DNA from: Rhizobium vallis
GTDB taxonomy: Bacteria; Pseudomonadota; Alphaproteobacteria; Rhizobiales; Rhizobiaceae
Reading direction: 5' to 3'
Assembly: GCF_003985155.1 (NCBI RefSeq)
Contig: NZ_ML133690.1
Span: 62,001-126,000, forward strand
DNA: 64,000 bases
In this document: piece after piece, positions 56,793 to 64,000 of the stretch
Layout of the letters: each line of letters begins with the position of its first letter
Numbering within the stretch: the first letter of the stretch is position 1
The notes under the pieces: model-generated
Told to the model about the DNA's origin: nothing
The model's database searches: none
What the model saw: only the letters and a program-made list of their open reading frames with translations
Position numbers and translations under genes: made by a program

Positions 56793-59273
56793 TCACACGC
56801 GCTCGACGAAGCCGTCCAGCACCCGCTTCTGTCCGGCCCGGTCGAACTCGATCGTCAGCTTGTTGCCTTCGATGCCGGTGATGTTGCCGTTGCCGAATTT
56901 CAGGTGGAAGACGCGGTCGCCGAGGGTGAACTTCGACGGTTCTGACGAGGTGGATTTCGCCACCAGCTCGCCGTCGATGGTGCGCCCCTTCGGGCCGCTT
57001 TCGCCATAGCCGATGCGCTCGACGGCGTGGCCGGAGCGGGTACCCCAATTGTCGCGGGTGGCCTCGGTCTTGTTGGCCTGGGCGCGTTTCCAGCCGGGAG
57101 TGGAATAGGAGTTGGCGAAGGGTTCGGCCTTGTCGAAGCGGGACTGGCCGTAGCCGCCGCGGCCGTAGCCGCCATAGCTCTGCTCCATCTCGGCGACTTC
57201 GACATGGGTTTCCGGCAGTTCGTCGAGGAAACGCGATGGCAAGGTCGATTGCCAGAGGCCGTGGATGCGGCGGTTGGAAACGAACCAGATGTGGCAGCGG
57301 CGTTTGGCGCGGGTGATGCCGACATAGGCGAGGCGGCGCTCTTCCTCCAGGCCGGCGCGGCCGCTCTCATCGAGCGAGCGCTGGTGCGGGAAGAGGCCTT
57401 CCTCCCAGCCGGGCAGGAAGACGGTGTCGAATTCCAGACCCTTGGCCGAGTGCAGCGTCATGATCGAGACGGCGTCGAGGTTCTCATTGGTCTCCGCATC
57501 CATGACGAGCGAGACGTGCTCGAGGAAGCCGCGCATCGACTCGAAGCTTTCCATCGAGCGGATGAGTTCCTTCAGGTTTTCGAGGCGGCCCGGCGCTTCG
57601 GCGCTCTTGTCGTTCTTCCACATGTCGGTATAGCCGGACTCTTCGAGGATCTGCTCGGCAAGTTCGGTATGCGGTGTGTTTTCAAGCAGTTCCTGCCATC
57701 GGCGGAAAGATTGAATCACGTCGAAGAGGGCTTTTCGTGCCTTCGGCTTCAGCTCGTCGGTCTCGATGATGTCGGCGGCGGCCGCAAGCATCGGGATGTC
57801 GCGGGCGCGGGCATAATCATGCAGGGCGCGCACCGTCGTATCGCCGAGGCCGCGCTTCGGCGTGTTGATGATGCGCTCGAAGGCGAGGTCGTCGGCCGGT
57901 TGCGCGACCAGGCGGAAATAGGCCATGGCATCGCGGATTTCGAGACGCTCGTAGAAGCGTGGACCGCCGATGACGCGGTAGTTGAGGCCGAGGGTGACGA
58001 AGCGGTCTTCGAATTCGCGCATCTGGAAGGAGGCGCGCACCAGGATCGCCATGTCGTTCAAGAGATGCTTGCCGCGCTGGAGCTGCTCGATCTCTTCGCC
58101 GATGGCGCGGGCTTCCTCCTCCGAATCCCAGGAGGCGTGGACCCGCACCTTGACGTCATCAGGGTCGGCGCGGTCGGTGAACAGCGTCTTGCCGAGCCGG
58201 CCTTCATTATGGGCGATCAGATGGGCGGCAGCACCGAGAATATGTTCGGTCGAGCGGTAGTTGCGCTCGAGCTTGATGACCTTGGCGCCGGGAAAATCCT
58301 TTTCGAAGCGCAGGATATTGTCGACCTCGGCGCCGCGCCAGCCATAAATCGACTGGTCGTCGTCGCCGACGCAGCAGACGTTCTGCGGCTCGCCCTTGGG
58401 GCGCTGCGCAAGCAGCCTCAGCCACATATATTGCGCGGTGTTGGTGTCCTGATACTCGTCGACCAGGATGTAGCGGAAGCGGCCGTGATATTCCTTCAAG
58501 AGATCCGGGTTTTTACGGAAGATCGCGATCGGATGCATCAGCAGGTCGCCGAAGTCGCAGGCGTTCAGCGTCGAGAGGCGGTTCTGATAGGCGAAATAGA
58601 GATCGCGGCCGCGGCCGTTGGCAAAGGCGCGGGCATCGCCCTCGGGGATATCGGCGGGGCCGAGGCCCTTGTTCTTCCAGGTGTCGATCATGCCGGCGAA
58701 CTGTTTGGCGGGCCAGCGCTTGTCGTCGAGGCCTTCGGCCTGGATCAGCTGCTTGATCAGACGAACGACGTCGTCGGTGTCGAGAATGGTGAAACCGGAA
58801 CTCAGGCCGACGAGTTCGGCATGGCGGCGTAGCAGCTTGACGCCGATCGAGTGAAAAGTGCCGAGCCAGGGCATGCCTTCGACGGCGCCGCCGACGAGCA
58901 GCGCGATGCGCTCCTTCATCTCGCGGGCGGCCTTGTTGGTGAAGGTGACGGCTAGGATCTGCGAGGGGAAGGCGCGGCCGGTGTTGAGAATATGGGCGAT
59001 GCGGGTCGTCAGCACGCGCGTCTTGCCGGTGCCGGCGCCGGCGAGCACGAGGACAGGGCCTTCCAGCGTTTCGACGGCTTCGGTCTGCTCGGGGTTCAGG
59101 CCGGCGAGATAATCCGGCCGCTTGCCGCCGTCACGGGCGGCCATAGCGCGAGCGGCGATGCCGCCCCCGGCGGCGGGTGCCCTTCCGACAGGTGCGGCAG
59201 GCGGCTGTGGCTTGCGCGGCATCTCGCCCGGCTCTTCGTCGAAGAAGGGAATATCGTCGAAACTGTTGCTCAT
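56793..59273 (-). CDS. uvrD: UvrD/PcrA-family DNA helicase II
   Basis: UvrD is a 3 prime-5 prime SF1 helicase used in nucleotide excision and mismatch repair. The 826-residue protein has a Pro/Ala-rich N-terminal extension (about 1-50), Walker A GAGTGKT (79-85), motif Ia TFTNKAAREMKER, motif II VDEYQDTNT, motif III GDDDQSIYGWRGA, motif IV LERNYRST, and VSIMTLHSAKGLEFD and VGITRAKRR near the end. A C-terminal Tudor-like segment (DRVFHLKFGNGNITGIEG) fits UvrD/PcrA. The long frame on the other strand is a shadow. Confidence 0.95.
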   Translation of the reverse strand: MSNSFDDIPFFDEEPGEMPRKPQPPAAPVGRAPAAGGGIAARAMAARDGGKRPDYLAGLNPEQTEAVETLEGPVLVLAGAGTGKTRVLTTRIAHILNTGRAFPSQILAVTFTNKAAREMKERIALLVGGAVEGMPWLGTFHSIGVKLLRRHAELVGLSSGFTILDTDDVVRLIKQLIQAEGLDDKRWPAKQFAGMIDTWKNKGLGPADIPEGDARAFANGRGRDLYFAYQNRLSTLNACDFGDLLMHPIAIFRKNPDLLKEYHGRFRYILVDEYQDTNTAQYMWLRLLAQRPKGEPQNVCCVGDDDQSIYGWRGAEVDNILRFEKDFPGAKVIKLERNYRSTEHILGAAAHLIAHNEGRLGKTLFTDRADPDDVKVRVHASWDSEEEARAIGEEIEQLQRGKHLLNDMAILVRASFQMREFEDRFVTLGLNYRVIGGPRFYERLEIRDAMAYFRLVAQPADDLAFERIINTPKRGLGDTTVRALHDYARARDIPMLAAAADIIETDELKPKARKALFDVIQSFRRWQELLENTPHTELAEQILEESGYTDMWKNDKSAEAPGRLENLKELIRSMESFESMRGFLEHVSLVMDAETNENLDAVSIMTLHSAKGLEFDTVFLPGWEEGLFPHQRSLDESGRAGLEEERRLAYVGITRAKRRCHIWFVSNRRIHGLWQSTLPSRFLDELPETHVEVAEMEQSYGGYGRGGYGQSRFDKAEPFANSYSTPGWKRAQANKTEATRDNWGTRSGHAVERIGYGESGPKGRTIDGELVAKSTSSEPSKFTLGDRVFHLKFGNGNITGIEGNKLTIEFDRAGQKRVLDGFVERV

Positions 59274-59348
59274 GGCGCGTAATGTAGTGATTCGGGAAGG
59301 AAAGACCAGAAAGTTGTTCTGCTTTCATTCCCGAGTGGCATGCTATCC

Positions 59349-60026
59349 TCAGGCGGTTTGCTCCGGGACGAGCACGAGGCAGAGCGAGCCGAGCGCAAAG
59401 AGCGGCGGCAGCGCGAAGCACCAGACGCCAGCGATGGTATAGAGCAGTGCGGCCAGGCCGCAGCCGAGCGCGAACGCGGAGACTGCGATCGTCATGCGGC
59501 CGAGGCGTCCGCGCACGGTATTGCCTGTGTCTCCGTCCGTGCCGTTGGCGAGGTCGGCGAGATCGATCATGATTTGTGTCGTCGTGCCGGTCATCAGGGT
59601 CGACGGTGGAGCCTGCGGCAGATGGATGCGGTGAGCGGCGTTCTGGATCGCCATGGCGACGACCAGCAGCATACCGGTGAGGACGAGCGGAAAGCCGTCC
59701 GGATCGGTGAAGGGCGCCAGAGCGATCGCGCAGGCGCCGCCTGATATCAGAAAGATCAGCTTGATACTGAGCAGGATGCGCAAGGCGCGCTGATCGGACA
59801 CCTTCAAGCGCCGGCTGATGTATCGGAGCACGAGGATCGTCAGGCAGAAGACCGGCAGCGCCAGCAGCTTGGCGATGATGCCCGACGTTCCATGGGCAAG
59901 GGCTGCACCGAGGGTCACGAAATTGCCAGTGACATGGGCAGGGAAGAGACCGCCGAGCGCGAGGAAACCTGATGTATCGACATAGCCGCCGGTCAGGCTC
60001 AGCAGGACGGGAAGGGCTGGGCGCAT
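59349..60026 (-). CDS. DUF1275 (YoaK-like) membrane protein
   Basis: The 225-residue protein has about six membrane helices and the DUF1275 signature TGGYVDTSGFLALGGLFPAH with VTGNFVTLGAALA, then NAAHRIHLPQAPPSTLMTG. Its function is unknown. GGGAG precedes the ATG at 60024-60026. It lies 40 bases downstream of the relic gene on the same strand. Confidence 0.87.
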   Translation of the reverse strand: MRPALPVLLSLTGGYVDTSGFLALGGLFPAHVTGNFVTLGAALAHGTSGIIAKLLALPVFCLTILVLRYISRRLKVSDQRALRILLSIKLIFLISGGACAIALAPFTDPDGFPLVLTGMLLVVAMAIQNAAHRIHLPQAPPSTLMTGTTTQIMIDLADLANGTDGDTGNTVRGRLGRMTIAVSAFALGCGLAALLYTIAGVWCFALPPLFALGSLCLVLVPEQTA

Positions 60027-60066
60027 AGTCGTCTCCCTTTTTGCGGGGGCAGGGGGTCGGTTCGGA

Positions 60067-60267
60067 TTATTTTGCCGCGGTGGCGTGGATTTCGGCGATA
60101 TAGCCGCCGGGGGATTCCACCATCGCGGCCCTTCGATCGCTCGACGGCGCGATATAGACATGGGTCTTGTCATATTGCGCGCCGACCCCGAATTGCGGCG
60201 TGACGGCGAGAGCAGGAGAAGCGGCCAGACCGAGAAGAGCAACAAGGGTTAGGGATAGGCGAAGCAT
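60067..60267 (-). pseudogene. probable internally deleted VOC/glyoxalase-like secreted protein
   Basis: The open frame encodes 66 residues with a strong AAGGAGGT site, a signal peptide (about 1-21) and then VTPQFGVGAQYDKTHVYIAP directly joined to AAMVESPGGYIAEIHATAAK. From memory, the first segment is the N-terminus and the second the extreme C-terminus of a periplasmic VOC protein of roughly 300 residues. This suggests an in-frame internal deletion of about 230 codons. The frame is intact, so a short secreted peptide may still be made. The alternative is a genuine small secreted protein. Confidence 0.55.
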
Positions 60268-60602
60268 ACGAGACCTCCTTTGGCGCGGGTGCCCGGCGCA
60301 CAATCGCGAAAATCGGAATCGATTCTCGGAAAGGATTCTGCGCATTTCGAAGTGCTGGGGCGTCCTTAGCGTGCGTACTTTGTCTTTCCGGCGACCGTCG
60401 TCAAGATCGTCGAAACGCCGCACCCGGCGGCTGCATGGGCGACGAGGGCCGCCTTGTTACGCAACAGCATGGTGTCGATTGTCAAAGCGGCGAAAGCAGG
60501 ACGAAAATTCCAATGGCGAGGGTGTCGGGATCGGGGCAGCGGGAACGTCCTTGGAGTGTCGGACAGCGGTCCGGATAAACCCCATCAGCAAGGAGGCTGT
60601 TC
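60268..60602. other. intergenic region before the VOC gene
   Basis: I see no convincing gene in these 335 bases. Plus-strand frames crossing it run into the VOC gene in another frame and lack ribosome sites. It separates the divergent relic and VOC genes and should hold their promoters. Confidence 0.35.
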
Positions 60603-61079
60603 ATGCCGAAGGTCGTTTCAAATCTCTGGTTTGCAGAGCAAGCCCGCGAAGCCGTCGAATTCTATGTGTCTGTCATCCCCGATTCCCGGATCGGCAGCAC
60701 CACCATATTGCCGGCGGAAACGCCGAGCGGGCCTCCGGGCAGCGTCGAGCTGGTCGAGTTCACACTCGGCGATCAGGCTTTCCTCGCCATGAAGGCCGGA
60801 CCGCTCGACAGCTTCAACCATTCCTTCTCGATCGCCGTTCTCCTCGACAGCCAGGCCGAGATTGATCGGATATGGGATGCCTTCCTCGCCAATGGCGGCA
60901 CGCCCGAGGCCTGCGGCTGGCTGAAAGACCGCTGGGGGCTTTCCTGGCAGATCGTGCCGCGCAAGCTTGGCGAAATGATCGCCAACAGCGACCGCGAGCG
61001 GGCCAAGCGCGTGACCGAGGTGATGCTCGGCATGGTCAAGATCGATCTTGCCGCACTGGAGAAGGCATTCAAGGGCTGA
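60603..61079 (+). CDS. VOC-family protein, PhnB/UbiG-like (3-demethylubiquinone methyltransferase-type fold)
   Basis: The 158-residue protein is a cytoplasmic VOC-fold protein of the PhnB-like group, with NLWFAEQAREAVEFYVSVIP, LGDQAFLAMKAGP, a FNHSFSIAVLLDSQAEIDRIW block in pieces, and GWLKDRWGLSWQIVPRKLGEM. It lacks the SAM motifs of a true methyltransferase. The substrate and activity are unknown. Confidence 0.85.
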   Translation: MPKVVSNLWFAEQAREAVEFYVSVIPDSRIGSTTILPAETPSGPPGSVELVEFTLGDQAFLAMKAGPLDSFNHSFSIAVLLDSQAEIDRIWDAFLANGGTPEACGWLKDRWGLSWQIVPRKLGEMIANSDRERAKRVTEVMLGMVKIDLAALEKAFKG

Positions 61080-61509
61080 GAGGCCGGTGGAGAGAGAATC
61101 ATAAAATTGGGCGCATGGTCGTCATGCGCCCGCTTCCAGAAGAATATCCCCAATTTCCGTGCGTCGCATGGCCGTTACACATTGTTACCGGCCCGGTCGA
61201 AGCGGCCTTACCGGCTGCCGATCGCTGTTTTTTCGAGTTCTCGAATCACGGGCGACATTGCACACCTTTTCGATCTTCTTGTCACGTCGTGAAATGTGCT
61301 GATACCGCGATGGTGCCTTTCTCAACTATACTGATCAACAGTTTCGTAGAGTAAATAAAGAACCGGTGGATGCACAATTTCGTGCATTGCTAGAAACGGC
61401 CGGTGAGCGTGGAATAACTTGCGAAACTATTGATTCTCAGGAACGCCGTGGCCATCTCGATGGTTATAGGGACACCTGAAGCCTGTGGCATAACCTTGAT
61501 GGAGGGCCC
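61080..61509. other. intergenic region between VOC gene and prkA
   Basis: No gene is evident in these 430 bases. A perfect 9-bp hairpin, GGGCGCATG with CATGCGCCC around 5 bases, lies at 61109-61131; it lacks a T-run on the plus strand. A second inverted repeat, ATGCAC with GTGCAT around 6 bases (61370-61387), lies 123 bases before prkA and could be an operator. The prkA promoter should lie here. Confidence 0.45.
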
Positions 61510-63453
61510 ATGCTGAGCGAATCCGTATTCGATGCGTTCACCCGCAGTTATGAAGCGCGCCGCGAAACCGACATGTCGGTGGCGGAATATCTCGATCTCT
61601 GCAAAAAAGAACCGATCGCTTATGCCAACGCGACCGAGCGCTTGCTTGCCGCGATAGGCGAGCCGCAAATGGTCGATACCGCCAAGGACGCGCGCCTCGG
61701 GCGGATCTTCATGAACAGGACCATCCGGATCTATCCTGCCTTTGCCGGCTTCCACGGCATGGAAGAGACGATCGAGCGCATCGTTTCCTTCTTCCGCCAC
61801 GCCGCGCAGGGGCTCGAGGAACGCAAGCAGATCCTCTATCTCCTCGGCCCGGTCGGCGGCGGCAAGTCGTCGCTGGCGGAGCGGCTGAAGCTGTTGATGG
61901 AGGTCCATCCGATCTATGTGCTGAAAGCGGGCGACGAAATCAGCCCCGTTTTCGAAAGCCCGCTCAATCTTTTCGACCCGGAAACGATGGGGCAGCTTCT
62001 CCAGGAGCAATACGGCATTCCCCTTCGGCGCCTGAGCGGGTTGATGAGCCCGTGGTGCCTGAAGCGGCTCGATGATTTCGGCGGCGATATTTCCCGTTTC
62101 CGCGTCGTCAGGATACAGCCGTCGCGGCTGCGCCAGATCGCCATCGCCAAGACCGAGCCCGGAGACGAGAACAATCAGGATATCTCGTCGCTGGTCGGCA
62201 AGGTCGATATCCGCAAACTGGAGACCTATTCACAGAACGATCCCGATGCCTACAGCTATTCGGGAGGGCTGAACCGCGCCAACCAGGGCATCCTCGAATT
62301 CGTCGAGATGTTCAAGGCGCCGATCAAGATGCTGCATCCGCTGCTGACGTCGACACAGGAAGGAAACTATATCGGCACCGAGAATATCGGCGCCATACCC
62401 TTCTCCGGCATCGTCCTTGCGCATTCGAACGAGGCGGAATGGCAGACCTTCAAGGCCAACAAGAACAACGAAGCCTTCATCGACCGTATCTGCGTGATCA
62501 AGGTGCCTTATTGCCTGCGCGTGACGGAAGAGCAGAAGATCTACGAAAAGCTGATCGAGGGATCGGAACTGGTGGACGCGCCATGCGCGCCGGCGACGCT
62601 CGAAATGCTCGCCCGCTTCTCCGTGCTTTCACGCCTGCGCAAGCACGAGAATTCAACCTTCTTCTCGAAGATGCGCACCTATGACGGCGAGAGCCTGAAG
62701 GAAACCGATCCGCGCGCCCGCAGCGTCCAGGAATATCGGGATGCGGCCGGCATCGACGAGGGCATGGACGGCATATCGACGCGCTTCGCCTTCAAGGTGC
62801 TCGCCTCCACCTTCAATCACGACACCACCGACATCGGCGCCGATCCGGTTCATCTGATGTATGTGCTGGAGCAGTCGATCCGTCGCGAGCAGTTTTCCGA
62901 CGACGTCGAGAAGCGCTATCTGGAGTTCATCAAGGCCGATCTTGCGCCACGTTACGCAGAGTTCATTGGAAATGAAATCCAGAAGGCCTATCTTGAATCC
63001 TACGCAGACTACGGACAGAATCTGTTCGACCGCTACGTGGATTATGCCGATGCCTGGATCGAAGACGTGGACTTCAAGGATCCCGATACCGGCCAGCTTC
63101 TCGACCGCGAGCTCCTCAATCAGGAACTGACGAAGATCGAAAAGCCGGCGGGGATCGCCAATCCGAAGGATTTCCGCAATGAGATCGTCAAGTTCTGCTT
63201 GAGATCGCGGGCAGCCAACGGCGGAAAGAATCCGTCATGGACGAGCTACGAGAAAATCCGGGAAGTCATCGAAAAGCGAATGTTCTCGCAGGTCGAGGAT
63301 CTTTTGCCGGTCATTTCCTTCGGGTCGAAGAAGGATTCCGAAACGGAAAAGAAGCACAGCGAATTCGTCTCGCGCATGGCCGCGCGAGGTTACACCGAGA
63401 GGCAGGTTCGACGCCTTGTGGAATGGTACATGCGCGTCAAACAGGCAAGTTAA
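61510..63453 (+). CDS. prkA: PrkA-family serine protein kinase / AAA+ ATPase
   Basis: PrkA (YeaG) is a stress- and starvation-linked protein kinase with an AAA+ domain. The 647-residue protein has an N-terminal AAA+ region with Walker A GPVGGGKS (113-120), the conserved ANQGILEFVEMFKAPI segment, and a kinase-like C-terminal half (KVLASTFNHD, ending RRLVEWYMRVKQAS). The gene is followed after 12 bases by yeaH/yhbH, the usual partner. In many bacteria a spoVR-like gene completes the operon and would lie beyond the window. Confidence 0.94.
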   Translation: MLSESVFDAFTRSYEARRETDMSVAEYLDLCKKEPIAYANATERLLAAIGEPQMVDTAKDARLGRIFMNRTIRIYPAFAGFHGMEETIERIVSFFRHAAQGLEERKQILYLLGPVGGGKSSLAERLKLLMEVHPIYVLKAGDEISPVFESPLNLFDPETMGQLLQEQYGIPLRRLSGLMSPWCLKRLDDFGGDISRFRVVRIQPSRLRQIAIAKTEPGDENNQDISSLVGKVDIRKLETYSQNDPDAYSYSGGLNRANQGILEFVEMFKAPIKMLHPLLTSTQEGNYIGTENIGAIPFSGIVLAHSNEAEWQTFKANKNNEAFIDRICVIKVPYCLRVTEEQKIYEKLIEGSELVDAPCAPATLEMLARFSVLSRLRKHENSTFFSKMRTYDGESLKETDPRARSVQEYRDAAGIDEGMDGISTRFAFKVLASTFNHDTTDIGADPVHLMYVLEQSIRREQFSDDVEKRYLEFIKADLAPRYAEFIGNEIQKAYLESYADYGQNLFDRYVDYADAWIEDVDFKDPDTGQLLDRELLNQELTKIEKPAGIANPKDFRNEIVKFCLRSRAANGGKNPSWTSYEKIREVIEKRMFSQVEDLLPVISFGSKKDSETEKKHSEFVSRMAARGYTERQVRRLVEWYMRVKQAS

Positions 63454-63465
63454 TGCGGAGCCATT

Positions 63466-64000
63466 ATGCACATTGTCGACCGGCGGCTGAATCCGCGCGG
63501 TAAAAGTCTGGAAAATCGGCAGCGGTTCCTTCGTCGCATGAAGGGCGCCGTGCAGCAGGCGGTCAAACGTTCTCTGCAAAACCGAAACATTCGAGATGTG
63601 CTCGACGGCGGGGAAATCAGCCTGCCGATCGATGGAATGGCCGAACCGAGCCTGAGAAGGGGCGACGGCGGCATTCGCGATCATATCCTGCCCGGAAACA
63701 GGGCCTTCGTCGAAGGCGACATTCTTCCGCGCCCGCCGGGGAGCCGGGGCGGAAAACCGAAGGATGCGGGCGAAGGCGATGGCGAGGACGGCTTCCGCTT
63801 CGTGCTGACGCGCGAGGAATTCCTCGACGTATTCCTGGACGATCTGGAACTGCCCGACCTTGCCAAGCGGCGCCTGGCCGAAACCGAGGAGGAAACGCCT
63901 TTCCGGGCCGGCTATTCCGTCTCCGGGTCGCCGTCCAACATCGCCATCGGCCGCACGACGAGGCTTGCGATGATGAGGCGCGTGGCGCTCGGTCGTCCGC
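63466..64000 (+). CDS. YeaH/YhbH (DUF444) family protein (partial, 3 prime end outside window)
   Basis: About 178 N-terminal residues are visible, starting MHIVDRRLNPRGKSLENRQR, with FLRRMKGAVQQAVKRS and a Gly-rich segment. The pattern fits YeaH/YhbH, a von Willebrand-like protein of unknown biochemical role that is co-transcribed with prkA. GGAG lies 7 bases before the ATG at 63466. The frame is open to the window edge. Confidence 0.9.
   Translation, partial: MHIVDRRLNPRGKSLENRQRFLRRMKGAVQQAVKRSLQNRNIRDVLDGGEISLPIDGMAEPSLRRGDGGIRDHILPGNRAFVEGDILPRPPGSRGGKPKDAGEGDGEDGFRFVLTREEFLDVFLDDLELPDLAKRRLAETEEETPFRAGYSVSGSPSNIAIGRTTRLAMMRRVALGRP

Noticed and set aside
57027..58832. 601-codon plus-strand open frame
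   Set aside because: Antisense to uvrD, which shows all SF1 helicase motifs.
61109..61131. 9-bp hairpin after the VOC gene as a terminator
   Set aside because: The stem is strong but no T-run follows on the plus strand; on the minus strand no gene ends here. Kept only as a structural note.
61480..61500. sigma-54-like TGGCAT-TTGAT upstream of prkA
   Set aside because: The -12 element lacks GC at the required distance, and the site would be too close to the start codon.

Overview
The window looks like chromosomal core DNA of a fast-growing rhizobium close to Rhizobium etli / R. leguminosarum. The evidence is the high GC content, the alphaproteobacterial order of the division and cell-wall (dcw) genes with murB after murC, btaAB betaine-lipid genes, a PPi-dependent phosphofructokinase, a long-linker FtsZ, and intergenic palindromic repeats of the rhizobial type. 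The species call is inference from remembered gene order and protein sequence, not from a search. I see no prophage, insertion sequence with a transposase, CRISPR array, tRNA or rRNA gene.

Layout. (1) 1-11 kb: genes rich in peptidoglycan enzymes. These are a lytic transglycosylase cut by the window edge, a GH25 lipoprotein, two SLT-type proteins and an AmpD-like amidase, mixed with btaAB, a membrane-anchored SxxK serine hydrolase, a LysE-type exporter, pfp and a TerB/DnaJ protein. (2) 11-13.5 kb: two tandem paralogous FAD oxidoreductases separated by a 128-bp repeat with inverted ends. (3) 13.56-13.97 kb: the RNase P RNA gene rnpB. (4) 14.2-38.7 kb: the dcw cluster mraZ-rsmH-ftsL-ftsI-murE-murF-mraY-murD-ftsW-murG-murC-murB, then an inverted nucleotide-sugar epimerase gene, then ddl-ftsQ-ftsA-ftsZ, lpxC, bamD and recN. 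Many genes overlap by 1-4 bases, so translation is probably coupled. (5) 38.8-43.8 kb: a DUF6886 gene, a tacAT-type toxin-antitoxin pair, ligA, a higBA-type toxin-antitoxin pair and a GNAT gene. (6) 44-50.4 kb: an exonuclease, CreA, a CheW/chemoreceptor pair, a SCO protein, prmA and an overlooked 57-codon gene. (7) 50.6-61.1 kb: aminopeptidase P, azlCD, small DUF genes, a reductase-like gene, pncA, an EF-hand protein, uvrD, a DUF1275 protein, a probable internally deleted VOC relic and an intact VOC protein. (8) 61.5-64 kb: prkA and the first part of yeaH/yhbH, cut by the window end.

How it fits together. The dcw cluster makes UDP-MurNAc-pentapeptide and lipid II (murB-F, ddl, mraY, murG) and the divisome (ftsL, I, W, Q, A, Z); lpxC and bamD add the outer-membrane steps. 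A plausible promoter with four 10-bp-spaced MraZ boxes precedes mraZ, which suggests autoregulation. The epimerase inversion separates ddl-ftsQAZ from that promoter, and the gap before ddl carries CtrA-like half-sites. I did not find a wholly new system. The points most worth a second look are the MraZ operator, the near-leaderless higBA promoter, two toxin-antitoxin loci flanking the essential ligA, the small gene at 50221-50394, the PHO-box-like sequence at btaA, and the deleted VOC relic.
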